From NCBI GenBank assembly GCA_019058245.1, contig JAHPZJ010000031.1, forward strand, positions 1-56,541: DNA of 56,541 nucleotides, read 5' to 3'. This document shows positions 25,222 through 33,821 of this stretch, piece by piece. This DNA is from Promethearchaeota archaeon (GTDB taxonomy: Archaea > Asgardarchaeota > Lokiarchaeia > Sigyniarchaeales > SOKP01). The notes under the pieces are model-generated. The model was not told the origin of the DNA. It did not search any database and saw only the letters and a list, made by a program, of their open reading frames with translations. The position numbers were made by a program, and so were the translations under genes. Position 1 is the stretch's first letter. Every line of letters begins with the position of its first letter.

Positions 25222-25704
25222 TTAATCTTTCTGGAACACTATCATAAATTCACAATAATTCTCACCAGTTTGTAGACTACATCCAAGCTCTTGAGCAAAA
25301 CAATGTCGATCACTTAATTTTTCTACGACCCCTGCTAATATTCCCGCTTCAAACGAGCAAAAACTTCCTGACGATTTAATTCCTTTTTTAATTAAATCTT
25401 TTATAGATGAATGGTCCCTTAATTTTAATTGCACTATTTCTTCAGAACTTTCAGTAATCTCAACTGAACCTATATTGAATTCAGTAATAATTCGTTCTAA
25501 TTCTTCTGGAACTTGAGATACATCCTTAACTGCTTTAATTTTTAATGTACTTCCCAATTCATGTCCTAAATAATAAAAAATAGCTTCAAGTTGGTGTCCT
25601 AATGCTAGTAAAGCACCTACTTTCATATCTCCAATATCTTTACCTTCTTTTAGATTTTTTCTCATCTGGGCAAGAATTTTTGATAATAATTGCCTATCCA
25701 TCAA
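25222..25704 (-). CDS. V4R domain protein (Bet3/TRAPP-related superfamily)
   Basis: The protein has 160 residues. After a helical N-terminus comes MKVGALLALGHQLEAIFYYLGHELGSTL and later SSIKDLIKKGIKSSGSFCSFEAGILAGVVEKL, then CFAQELGCSLQTGENYCEFMI. The three-cysteine C-terminal block (FC, GC, YCEF) is the hallmark of V4R domains, here described by position. V4R proteins bind small hydrophobic ligands or signal to partner domains; Bet3 of the Rab-activating TRAPP complex shares the fold. It follows the thioredoxin-like gene by 32 nt and the GTPase at 26040 by one more gene, all on the minus strand. An operon of GTPase, thioredoxin-like and V4R genes is likely. Confidence 0.72.
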   Translation of the reverse strand: MMDRQLLSKILAQMRKNLKEGKDIGDMKVGALLALGHQLEAIFYYLGHELGSTLKIKAVKDVSQVPEELERIITEFNIGSVEITESSEEIVQLKLRDHSSIKDLIKKGIKSSGSFCSFEAGILAGVVEKLSDRHCFAQELGCSLQTGENYCEFMIVFQKD

Positions 25705-25736
25705 ATTTCACTCTTTTTTGTTTTTTTTTTTCATTT

Positions 25737-26036
25737 TTATATTTTAACTGAAGATATAAATGCATAGAGAACCGCATCTATAATCTCCTCTTCTTGGATG
25801 TTGACTGATAATCTCCTATCTGCTATAATTAAAGTGGGTACTGAAGTTATACGATACTCTTGAGTCAACTTTCTATTATCCTCCAATTCAATTGATATTT
25901 TTTCAATTCTTAATTTTTTTCCAAACAAAGAAATATTGATTTTTTTTAACATTTCTTCAACTGGTTTACATGGTGCACAATGATTTGAAGAGAAAAATAA
26001 GATTCTCGGATATCCTTGATTGATATCATCATACAT
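25737..26036 (-). CDS. Thioredoxin-like protein
   Basis: The 99-residue protein has a thioredoxin fold with active site CAPC (residues 17-20, in FFSSNHCAPC) and the cis-Pro loop TSVPTLII. Strands and helices match a minimal glutaredoxin/thioredoxin. It lacks the WCGPC signature, so its redox potential may differ from classical thioredoxin. It lies 3 nt after the GTPase gene at 26040 and 32 nt before the V4R gene. The V4R protein has several cysteines and could be a redox client. That suggestion is inference. Confidence 0.82.
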   Translation of the reverse strand: MYDDINQGYPRILFFSSNHCAPCKPVEEMLKKINISLFGKKLRIEKISIELEDNRKLTQEYRITSVPTLIIADRRLSVNIQEEEIIDAVLYAFISSVKI

Positions 26037-26039
26037 TTT

Positions 26040-26579
26040 CTAATCTTCTTTATATTTATTATATAACTCTTTAATTATTGCCTGAAATGCTTCAAAAACG
26101 CCTTGTCCGGTTTTAGCAGAAGTTTTATAATACCCCATAAAATTCCTCTCTTCTACAATTTTCTTTATTTTTTTATCATCTAAATCTTTTTCATCAATTA
26201 AGTCGGTCTTATTTCCAAATAAAACAATAGGGAGATCTCCAGTATACTTTTTAATGTCTTCATGCCAATCTATAATATTATTAAAACTATCCTTATCCGT
26301 ATGTGAAAAGACTATAATTGCCGCCTTACTACCCTTATAAAACGTTGGGCGCATAAAATTAAATTCATCTTGTCCTGCAATATCCCAAAAAAATAATTTA
26401 CAATTATCACCATCTATTTCTTCGTCATATTTCGAAAATTGGGCACCTAGAGTCTTAATATAGTCCTTTTGAAAACTACCCTGCGTATATTTCTTAATTA
26501 AGGATGTTTTTCCAACAGCTCCATTACCAATGACAGTTATTTTAAATACGAATCCTTTAGCAGTCTCATTTTTTCCCAT
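26040..26579 (-). CDS. Rab/Ras-like small GTPase, first gene of a GTPase/thioredoxin-like/V4R operon
   Basis: The protein has 179 residues. G1 is GNGAVGKTS, G2 Thr lies in FQKDYIKTLGAQF, G3 is WDIAGQDEFN (Gln kept), G4 is NKTDL and G5 is TSAKTGQGV. Switch I (GAQFSKYDEEID) is unlike the other GTPases here. The C-terminus is short and charged (YNKYKED). A TATA-like TTTATAAATAAT lies at about 26627-26638, fitting a start about 25 nt before the ATG. The next gene begins 3 nt after its stop, so cotranscription with the thioredoxin-like gene is nearly certain. Confidence 0.92.
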   Translation of the reverse strand: MGKNETAKGFVFKITVIGNGAVGKTSLIKKYTQGSFQKDYIKTLGAQFSKYDEEIDGDNCKLFFWDIAGQDEFNFMRPTFYKGSKAAIIVFSHTDKDSFNNIIDWHEDIKKYTGDLPIVLFGNKTDLIDEKDLDDKKIKKIVEERNFMGYYKTSAKTGQGVFEAFQAIIKELYNKYKED

Positions 26580-26727
26580 TTAAATCACTCTGTTTATATT
26601 ATTTGTTCTATTCTCTTTGTAATGTATTATTTATAAAAAGTATACAATTTATTATTTTATTTAATTTTAATTGTTATTAATTTATATAAATAATAACAAC
26701 TCATTTTAAATATTTACTTTGAGAGTC

Positions 26728-27174
26728 ATGGTTCAAGACCCCAACGATATGATGTTTTGTAATCAATGTAAAATGAATGTTTTCCCTTCAAGACCTAAAT
26801 TTAATATCATAATATATGTTATTTTTATTATAATATTGTTGTTTATATTTACTGCAATAACAATAATATCTTTATCAATTTTTTCAGAACTTTTTCTTTT
26901 TATATATTTTATGTGGGGTTTTATGATAATCAATCCATATCTTATCTATTTTGGATTACAGAAGAAGGATAGTTGTCCAAGATGTTATAAAAAAACCTGT
27001 GAAAAAAATTTAGAATATAAACCTTTTGGAGAAAAAGAACCAGAAATTTATAGAGAGTTAACGCCTTCCAAGAAAGCTATAAAAATTTTCTATTGTCCTT
27101 ATTGTGGGCATTCTTTAAATAAAGAAGCACTATTTTGTGAATCATGTGGGAAAAAATTGGAATTATTTAGTTGA
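26728..27174 (+). CDS. Zinc-ribbon membrane protein
   Basis: The protein has about 148 residues. CNQCKMN near the N-terminus may be half a zinc site. Two hydrophobic segments follow (about residues 24-50 and 52-75 of the protein). Next come a soluble part with CPRCYKKTC and a C-terminal zinc ribbon made of CPYCG and CESCGKK. The topology suggests a membrane anchor with cytoplasmic zinc ribbons. No enzymatic motif is seen. The ATG at 26728 is preferred; a TTG at 26719 would add three residues. It lies 7 nt before the PncC-like gene, probably in one transcript. Confidence 0.6.
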   Translation: MVQDPNDMMFCNQCKMNVFPSRPKFNIIIYVIFIIILLFIFTAITIISLSIFSELFLFIYFMWGFMIINPYLIYFGLQKKDSCPRCYKKTCEKNLEYKPFGEKEPEIYRELTPSKKAIKIFYCPYCGHSLNKEALFCESCGKKLELFS

Positions 27175-27181
27175 TAAAAAT

Positions 27182-27667
27182 ATGGACATATTACAAAGAA
27201 TAGAAAAGCTTTTTAAAATACTTTCTGATAAAAAATTTAAAATTTCTGTAGCAGAAAGTTGTACCGGTGGTTTTATTTCTCACATGTTTACTAATATTTC
27301 GGGATCATCAAAAATTTTTGAAAGAGCAATTGTCTGCTATAGTAATCAAGCAAAAATTGATCTGCTAAATGTAGATCCTAGCATTATTGAAAAGTATGGT
27401 GCTGTATCAGAACAAGTAGTTAATTTATTAGCGTATAATATTAGAATTCAATCAAATGTTGATATCGGAATAGGAATTAGTGGTATTGCCGGACCAACTG
27501 GAGGCACTCCAGAAAAGCCAGTAGGACTTGTATTCATAGGATTTTCAACTGAAAAGGAATCAATTATACAGAAGTTTATTTTTAAAACAGACCGTATAAA
27601 TTTTAAAAGAAAAGTATTAGAAAAAATAATTAGTTTTTTAGAGGAATATCTAGTTAATTACTTCTGA
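27182..27667 (+). CDS. pncC: CinA C-terminal domain / PncC-type nicotinamide-nucleotide amidase
   Basis: The protein has 161 residues from the ATG at 27182. Family motifs are clear: VAESCTGGFISH, the GSSKIFERAIVCYSNQAK block, and GISGIAGPTGGTPEKPVGLVFIG. PncC deamidates nicotinamide mononucleotide to nicotinic acid mononucleotide in NAD recycling. The N-terminal CinA domain is absent, as in many stand-alone enzymes. A longer reading from 27137 overlaps the upstream gene and adds non-conserved residues, so I use the later start. The activity is assigned from the family. Confidence 0.9.
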   Translation: MDILQRIEKLFKILSDKKFKISVAESCTGGFISHMFTNISGSSKIFERAIVCYSNQAKIDLLNVDPSIIEKYGAVSEQVVNLLAYNIRIQSNVDIGIGISGIAGPTGGTPEKPVGLVFIGFSTEKESIIQKFIFKTDRINFKRKVLEKIISFLEEYLVNYF

Positions 27668-27688
27668 TAACAAAAAGATTTATCAGGT

Positions 27689-28876
27689 TTATTCTTCAAT
27701 TAATATTCCATTTTCCATTATGGTTTTTGTAGAATCATCTTCATATTCAACTTTTATATTAACTTTAGGAGTAGTAACAAAATCCCAATGTAATTGAGAA
27801 GCAGATGTACCACCAAATGATTTATTAGATCCGAAAGCTACATGAACACTACCGTTAATCTTTTCATCTGTGAGAATATATCCAATAGGTTTAGTAATTA
27901 CAGGATTACATCCTATACCAAGTTCAGCAACATTGTAAGTACGTATTTCAGGAACATTGTTAGCCCTATCTATTTTTTCCCTCTGTTTAAAAGCCTCTAC
28001 TAAAGTATCTAAATTTTGGTCCGCAGTTACTTTATCCAGTAGTAATTTACCATTCTTGAAATATAGTTCAATATTTTTTATAATTTTGTTAGAGTATAGT
28101 TCTTTTGTGAGTGGACAAAAAATTTTCCCCTCTCCTTGTTTTTCATGTGGTGGAAAAAATACTTCTCCCGCAGGTAAATTCCCTCCTAAATCACCCAAGG
28201 CAATTTGTTCATCAGAAAGAATCCCATCATCAAGAATTTTAGAACGGTTTTCTATTGAAACCCAAAAATCAGTCCCAAGTTCATCATTAACATATACTTT
28301 TTTAGCATTTTCAAAGAAACGTCCTAAATTTAATGTGATCTTATGTAATTCTTCTGAGGGAATACTCATACCATCGACAATAAATTTTTCAAATAATTTG
28401 TAATCAATATTATAAAATTCAGCAGTTTTTTTCGTAGGCCAGGCCGCATAGACCCACTTTTTTCCTGGAGCATATTTCTCTGTCATTCCATATAAAATAT
28501 TTCTCCGTGGCGCGTCTGATTTTTGAAATGCTTCTAATTTCTCTTTTGGTGCTCTATTACGTATAGATGGATCTTCGAGAAGATCTAATACGATGTAAGC
28601 ATCAATATTTTCAAGCATTTTTAAATATGCTGAGGGTGGTTTTTCTATAGTTTCTACCTTAATTCTGTCATCTTGCCACTTATTTTCCTCAAAATAATCA
28701 CTTACAGACGATATATGTGGAATACCTCCTTCTCTAAGAACACATAAACCTATTTCATCAAGTAAATCATAACAATAGAAACCCCCTCTTATAAGGATAA
28801 ACTCCCCTTCTTTTTTGATGTTTATGCTTTTAACAATATTTTCAGCACATAATTTGATTTTTTCTTTAGGGATCAT
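27689..28876 (-). CDS. M29 family aminopeptidase
   Basis: The 395-residue protein is full length for thermophilic (M29) metallo-aminopeptidases such as AmpS/AmpT. Metal and catalytic segments are visible: GGNLPAGEVFFPPHE with a ligand Glu, VAELGIGCNP with the second Glu, GSVHVAFGSN with a His, and QLHWDFV with His and Asp. It removes N-terminal residues from peptides using two metal ions. The N-terminal domain (FILIRGGFYCYDLLDEIG) is typical. It converges with the PncC gene, with 21 nt between stops. It is divergent from the longin-like gene at 29052 and shows no operon partner. Confidence 0.9.
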   Translation of the reverse strand: MIPKEKIKLCAENIVKSINIKKEGEFILIRGGFYCYDLLDEIGLCVLREGGIPHISSVSDYFEENKWQDDRIKVETIEKPPSAYLKMLENIDAYIVLDLLEDPSIRNRAPKEKLEAFQKSDAPRRNILYGMTEKYAPGKKWVYAAWPTKKTAEFYNIDYKLFEKFIVDGMSIPSEELHKITLNLGRFFENAKKVYVNDELGTDFWVSIENRSKILDDGILSDEQIALGDLGGNLPAGEVFFPPHEKQGEGKIFCPLTKELYSNKIIKNIELYFKNGKLLLDKVTADQNLDTLVEAFKQREKIDRANNVPEIRTYNVAELGIGCNPVITKPIGYILTDEKINGSVHVAFGSNKSFGGTSASQLHWDFVTTPKVNIKVEYEDDSTKTIMENGILIEE

Positions 28877-29051
28877 AATATCTCAAATAATTTATTAATA
28901 AAAATTGTTTTTGGTAAGTTTAAATTAAAACCAAAAAGTAAGAGAACAAAAGCATTTATTATTAAAAGTTGTTATATTAAAAATATTAAACTAGTTGTTA
29001 TATTAAACTATTATTCTAAATATCTCAAAAGCGTACATAAAATTCTCAATT

Positions 29052-29513
29052 ATGGTTGTTCGAGAAGCTGGTCTATTATTTAGGGGATATACTTTAATAA
29101 AAAAAAGTTACCACAAATCTACAAAAGGAAAAATAGATACAGACCTAAGGAGTGGATTGCTTACTGCCATATTGAACTTCGCTCAAACTACTTTTTCAAA
29201 AGATGTCATAGAATATTTTGAAGGTAAGAAATTTCTTATAGCATTTACAGAAGACAAAATTATTGCTGAAGATAGTTTTGAACCTGAGCTTTTAGTTTCA
29301 TATGTTATTTTGGATAAAGAGAAAAAAATTGAAAAATATATGAGGAAAATTATTCAACCATTATTGAAAAAAATAACTCAAGAATTTAAATCACTAAATT
29401 CAGGAAAAAATTTATCGGAAGTTTCACAATTTAAAAATTTTAAACTATATCTAGATGAAATTTTTGGTTCTGATACAAATACTATTGATGAGAAATTTAA
29501 GAAAATATTTTAA
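29052..29513 (+). CDS. Longin-like domain protein
   Basis: The protein has 153 residues. The pattern is a longin-like fold: strands AGLLFRGYTLIKKSYH, then DLRSGLLTAILNFAQTTFS (helix 1), IEYFEGKKFLIAFTEDKII and LLVSYVILDKEKKIEKY (strands), and a long helix. The wording DLRSGLLTAI with FA and the later EYFEGKKF recurs in archaeal longin-like proteins. These resemble proteins that partner small GTPases such as MglB-type or SRX/longin subunits. No GTPase gene is adjacent, though six lie within 20 kb or so. No membrane anchor is seen. Confidence 0.55.
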   Translation: MVVREAGLLFRGYTLIKKSYHKSTKGKIDTDLRSGLLTAILNFAQTTFSKDVIEYFEGKKFLIAFTEDKIIAEDSFEPELLVSYVILDKEKKIEKYMRKIIQPLLKKITQEFKSLNSGKNLSEVSQFKNFKLYLDEIFGSDTNTIDEKFKKIF

Positions 29514-29553
29514 TTAATTTAGCTTATTCAGGAAATATTCTCAATGTACATGA

Positions 29554-30498
29554 TTATTTTTGCATATTCTTCAAATACCATAAAATTATTGGTAAAACAA
29601 TAGTTGCATCTGATATCACAGTGCAATATTTTGCTTTCTCATTAACTTTACCCCATGAAATTGCCTCTCTCAAACTTGCACCACTTAATCCACCAGGTTC
29701 TGGGCGATCCATGGTGACTTGGATGGCATAAGCGGCAGAAGTGGGGCAAAATTGTAATGATTGCATAATAAAGTTTTTTGGAACACCGCCTCCTATAATA
29801 CATACACCTGCCTTCTTAGCATCCCATGCTAAGTTTACCATTGCTAACATATCTTTAAAATGATTCAAGTTCAAATTTTGGTGATGAAATCCTAATTGGA
29901 TAGCTAATCCTGAATCAGTAAATGCGGGACAGAAAATTGGTATCTCTTTTTCAGCACATATTCTAAGAATGGAATGAGATGTTTTCGGTAATCGTTCTCC
30001 AAGAAATTTTAGAAATGAACTCACAGTCATTTGATTATCTGGTATACTTAATTTAGAAATAAAATCTTCTATACCTTCATATACCTTATTTGGCATGAAT
30101 ATATCATATATCCTATTTATATCCGCATTATGTAAATATCGATCATCAATATCATCTATATTTATATTTCCTTGTAAATGATGATATCCTAAGGCTTCAG
30201 CGACATCATGCGTCAAATTTGCGCCTGTCGTTACTAAAATATCTATAAAACCTTCCTTTAGGAAATCGAAAATAATTCTTTGTAATCCTACTGGAACCAT
30301 AGCTCCAGCTAATCCAAAAAATTTAGTACACTCATGATTATTTATCATTTCACCATAAATTTCACAAGCTATTGCTAATCTTTTTGCATTAAATCCTGTT
30401 TTTTTCAATGAATTAATTAAATCAATGATATTAGTTTCCTTTTTGATTTCATATTGCTCAACTTTTCGTAATAACTTTTCAAAATCTTTTTCTGGCAT
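29554..30498 (-). CDS. dys: Deoxyhypusine synthase
   Basis: The 314-residue protein transfers the aminobutyl group of spermidine to a lysine of aIF5A, using NAD. Conserved segments are FGLAGAMVPVGL, DILVTTGANLTHD, CPAFTDSGLA, GVCIIGGGVPKNF, the GGLSGASLREAISWGKV region with the catalytic Lys, and ISDATIVLPIIL. All expected elements are present and the length is normal. It lies 12 nt downstream of the agmatinase-like gene, which follows argS by 28 nt, so it is the third gene of a minus-strand operon. The upstream enzyme feeds polyamine synthesis, which supplies its substrate. Confidence 0.95.
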   Translation of the reverse strand: MPEKDFEKLLRKVEQYEIKKETNIIDLINSLKKTGFNAKRLAIACEIYGEMINNHECTKFFGLAGAMVPVGLQRIIFDFLKEGFIDILVTTGANLTHDVAEALGYHHLQGNINIDDIDDRYLHNADINRIYDIFMPNKVYEGIEDFISKLSIPDNQMTVSSFLKFLGERLPKTSHSILRICAEKEIPIFCPAFTDSGLAIQLGFHHQNLNLNHFKDMLAMVNLAWDAKKAGVCIIGGGVPKNFIMQSLQFCPTSAAYAIQVTMDRPEPGGLSGASLREAISWGKVNEKAKYCTVISDATIVLPIILWYLKNMQK

Positions 30499-30510
30499 TT
30501 ACATCATATC

Positions 30511-31410
30511 TTATTTTTTACTTGAGATGAAGGAAATTAGCTCGGCAATTAATTTCGCTGCTAAATTACAAGTCATTTTATTTTTTAAATCTAAATTAGG
30601 TGCAACCTCAACTAAATCAAAACCTATTATTTTAAAATTTTTTGAAATGTCTTTTAATATTTTCCATATTTCTCTATAGGAAAAACCTCCTGGAATGGCA
30701 TAACCTGTACCAGGAGCAATAGAAGGATCCAATGCATCAATATCTATCGAAACATAAAGATAATTTATATTAGATTTTTTAAAGAAATCTATAATTTTCA
30801 TTATGTAATTATCTAGTCCTTCTATTAATTGATAAGCACTAAGATATTTAATATCTTCAGCATTTGCTAATTCTAACTCCGGGATATCGATATCTCTAGT
30901 TCCAGCTATAAGGAGATTTTTATTATTTATATATTCAAAATCATAAATTCTATGAGAAATTGTAGCATGAGAATAAACTCCCTTATCCCATTCTTGATAA
31001 AAGTCCAGATGTGAATCAAATATTAATACACCAAATTCTTCTTTCTTTACAAAATGATCTCCAATAGATTTTATTACAGGATAAGAGCAAAAATGATCAC
31101 CGCCAATCATAATAGGTATTAGATTCTCATTTTTTTTATATATCTCTTCAATGAAATTCTTAATCGTTTTGAGATTTTTTTCTATATTAACTTTTTCAAT
31201 CGTTACATCTCCAATATCGACAACTTTAAATTTATTTATATGAAAACCTAGTTCTGTTGTCCATCCAATATCATTTGTTACATCTCTGATGATTTTTGGT
31301 GCAATTGAAGAGTTGGGTAAATCTGTTGATGTTAGATAATCCCATGGTATACCAAAAATAACAAATTGGGTATCTTCTTTAATATCATTATCAAAATCAA
31401 AAAATTTCAT
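30511..31410 (-). CDS. speB: Agmatinase/arginase (ureohydrolase) family protein
   Basis: The 299-residue ureohydrolase has all manganese-ligand motifs: IGGDHFCSYP, DSHLDFYQEW with two Asp and a His, and SIDIDALDPSIAPGTG. In archaea the family usually hydrolyses agmatine to putrescine and urea. Arginase or guanidinobutyrase activity cannot be excluded, because the substrate loop is not diagnostic. It lies between argS and deoxyhypusine synthase in a tight operon, which supports a polyamine role leading to hypusine. The N-terminus (FVIFGIPWDYLTST) is typical. Confidence 0.9.
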   Translation of the reverse strand: MKFFDFDNDIKEDTQFVIFGIPWDYLTSTDLPNSSIAPKIIRDVTNDIGWTTELGFHINKFKVVDIGDVTIEKVNIEKNLKTIKNFIEEIYKKNENLIPIMIGGDHFCSYPVIKSIGDHFVKKEEFGVLIFDSHLDFYQEWDKGVYSHATISHRIYDFEYINNKNLLIAGTRDIDIPELELANAEDIKYLSAYQLIEGLDNYIMKIIDFFKKSNINYLYVSIDIDALDPSIAPGTGYAIPGGFSYREIWKILKDISKNFKIIGFDLVEVAPNLDLKNKMTCNLAAKLIAELISFISSKK

Positions 31411-31438
31411 TTTCTATTTACTTTTTAAAATTTTTTTC

Positions 31439-33148
31439 TTACATTTTATCTAATGTTTTAATTCCTAAGATATCTAATCCTGTCTTAATGACAATTTGTA
31501 CACAATATATAAGTAATAATCTTGCCTTTTCTAATTCTTTATTATTAGATATAACTTGACAAGATGTATAAAATGAATTAAATGCTTGACATAAAGAGAG
31601 AAGATATTGAGGAATTAAATGAATACTATAGGTGTTTTCGGCTGTATCAATTATTTCAGGGAAATAAACTAATTGTTTTATTAAAAATTTTTCTTTTTCA
31701 TGAGATAGTAAGTCCCAATTGATATCTGTAGTTATCTTTTCTCTTGATTTTGATATTATTGAAACAATCCTAGCATAACAATATTGAATATAAGGACCTG
31801 TTTCACCCTCAAAAGATATACTTTCATCTGGTTTGAATACAAAACCCTTTATTGGATTATATTTGAGAAGATAAAATATCACTGAAGCTAATCCAATGAT
31901 CTCTGCTCTTCTTTTCTTTTCATCATTCTCTAATTCAGGATACCTTTTATTTACCTCAATAAGAGCAAGATTTTCGACTTCTTCAATCACATCATCAGCA
32001 TCAACCACAGTACCTTCTCTACTTTTCATTTTACCACTAGGTAAACTAATCATTCCATATGAAAGATGATAATTATCTTCTTTGAACCCTAAAAGATCTA
32101 ATATTGCAAAAAGCCATTTAAAATGCTGTATCTGTGGATCGCCGACAATGTAAATTGATCTATCATAATTAAAATCTTCTTTCTTTTTATATGCTAAGTA
32201 TATATCCTGAGTTATATAAATAGAAGTTCCGTCGCTTCTAATCAAAATTTTATCATCAAGATTATATTTCTCTTTTAATTTTGCAATTATAGCGCCATCT
32301 TTAGTTTTTTCAAAAAGGCCTTTTTCCAATCCATTTAAAATTTTTTCTTTTCCTTTTAGATATAATTCAGATTCATAATACTCCTTATCAAATTTAATAC
32401 CAAATTTATTATAAGTTGTCTTAAATCCCTCAATTGCCCATTTATTCATCTTTTTCCATAAATCTATAACTTCTTGATCTCCCATCTCCCAAGATCTTAA
32501 TAAATCTTGGGCTTCTTTATCTAAATTAGAATCTTTTTTAGATTTCTCATTATAAAGTACATAATAATCGCCAACAAAATGATCACTTTTCTTATTTGGT
32601 TCTTTATCATGTCCCCATTTTTTATATGCAAGCATACTCTTACAAATATGAATTCCACGATCATTATTTAAGTTGACTTGAAAAACATCGTGTTGTTTAT
32701 ATTCCAATAAATTAGATAGAGACTTTCCAATAACCATATTTCTCACATGACCAAAATGGAGTGGCTTGTTAGTATTAGGAGAGGGATATTCAACTACTAT
32801 TCTTAATTTATCCATTTTTTCTGAAATTTCTCTTATCCTACCATAATCATACTTAAATTCAAAAATATTTTCTAAAACTGGTCTTTGTTTAATTGTAAAA
32901 TTTAAATATGGACCTTCTGCATTAATGCTCTCTATAAACTCGATTGGTTTAATCTTCTCTTTTAATTCTTGAGTTATCAAATCTGGTGACTTTTTTAGAA
33001 TTTTTGAAAGTTTGAAACAAGGGAATGCGTAATTATACTCAAAATCAGGAGGCGGGGTCTCTATTAATGATTCAATTTGTTTTAAACTAAGATCTGAAAT
33101 ATATTCCTCTAGAATTTTAGCTATTGATTTTTTATCTATAATTTCCAT
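31439..33148 (-). CDS. argS: Arginyl-tRNA synthetase
   Basis: This 569-residue class I synthetase charges tRNA-Arg. The HIGH motif is HFGH in SPNTNKPLHFGHVRN, and the KMSKS-like motif is KMKSREG after ISLPSG, as in many archaeal ArgRS. The C-terminal helical anticodon-binding (DALR) domain ends in ILGIKTLDKM. The N-terminal additional domain is shorter than usual but present (residues 1-105). A TATA-like AAATAAAAGT at about 33176-33185 lies about 30 nt before the ATG. It is first in a three-gene minus-strand operon with the ureohydrolase and deoxyhypusine synthase genes. Confidence 0.96.
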   Translation of the reverse strand: MEIIDKKSIAKILEEYISDLSLKQIESLIETPPPDFEYNYAFPCFKLSKILKKSPDLITQELKEKIKPIEFIESINAEGPYLNFTIKQRPVLENIFEFKYDYGRIREISEKMDKLRIVVEYPSPNTNKPLHFGHVRNMVIGKSLSNLLEYKQHDVFQVNLNNDRGIHICKSMLAYKKWGHDKEPNKKSDHFVGDYYVLYNEKSKKDSNLDKEAQDLLRSWEMGDQEVIDLWKKMNKWAIEGFKTTYNKFGIKFDKEYYESELYLKGKEKILNGLEKGLFEKTKDGAIIAKLKEKYNLDDKILIRSDGTSIYITQDIYLAYKKKEDFNYDRSIYIVGDPQIQHFKWLFAILDLLGFKEDNYHLSYGMISLPSGKMKSREGTVVDADDVIEEVENLALIEVNKRYPELENDEKKRRAEIIGLASVIFYLLKYNPIKGFVFKPDESISFEGETGPYIQYCYARIVSIISKSREKITTDINWDLLSHEKEKFLIKQLVYFPEIIDTAENTYSIHLIPQYLLSLCQAFNSFYTSCQVISNNKELEKARLLLIYCVQIVIKTGLDILGIKTLDKM

Positions 33149-33388
33149 TTTAAGGATCAGAGTAAAATCTAAAACTTTTATTTCTACATTAAATGATAGT
33201 TTTATCTGTTTTGATAATTATATCCAAAATAGCTCATAAAATTTATGTAAATGAATTGAAGTTTTACATTATCTTTAAAATTAAGATTAAATAATATAAA
33301 CTTTATATTTTAATAAAAAAAAGGTTAAAATTTTTTAAGAAAGAATATAATTAAATTTCTAGATATCATAAAATCGGTTATTGGGAAT

Positions 33389-33736
33389 ATGATGACAGAA
33401 AAAAAAGACAATTTCGTATTGAAATGGAATGATGATTCTGGGCTATTTTTACCCGTTGAATCTGATGCAGATATGAATGAAGGGATTTTCTTAGAGCTCG
33501 TTAACGAAAATAAATGGAGATATTTTTATATTAAGGGTGCTTCATTAATATCTAGACGTACAGCACTTAGAGCTGCAAGCGGCATATCAAAAACGGGATA
33601 TGTTCACCCAAAAACAAACATTCGATATGGTGTGAAATGTGAACTTAAAGAAGAGATATCTCCATATGAGGATATGCCTGATACTCTTAGAAAATCCCAA
33701 AGATCATGGTATAAAGGAGAATATAAACAATATTAA
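33389..33736 (+). CDS. Hypothetical protein
   Basis: The protein has 115 residues and is soluble, with an acidic N-terminal half and a basic middle (ISRRTALRAASGISKTGYVH, residues 56-75). The middle could contact nucleic acid, but no fold is recognised. The C-terminus is rich in Lys, Tyr and Trp (RSWYKGEYKQY). Two ATG codons stand in a row at 33389 and 33392. The gene stands alone, divergent from argS with 240 nt between them. Its composition is unlike a random frame, so it is probably real. Confidence 0.5.
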   Translation: MMTEKKDNFVLKWNDDSGLFLPVESDADMNEGIFLELVNENKWRYFYIKGASLISRRTALRAASGISKTGYVHPKTNIRYGVKCELKEEISPYEDMPDTLRKSQRSWYKGEYKQY

Positions 33737-33821
33737 GAAAATCATTTTTTAATTCTTGTTCTTGCACTTCTCTTAAAAATTTATGACTCTAAAATTATTA
33801 AAGTCTTATTTAATCATTTTA

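Noticed and set aside
27137..27181. Longer N-terminus for the PncC-like protein
   Set aside because: These 15 codons overlap the 3' end of the zinc-ribbon gene and match nothing in the family; the ATG at 27182 fits the known N-terminus.
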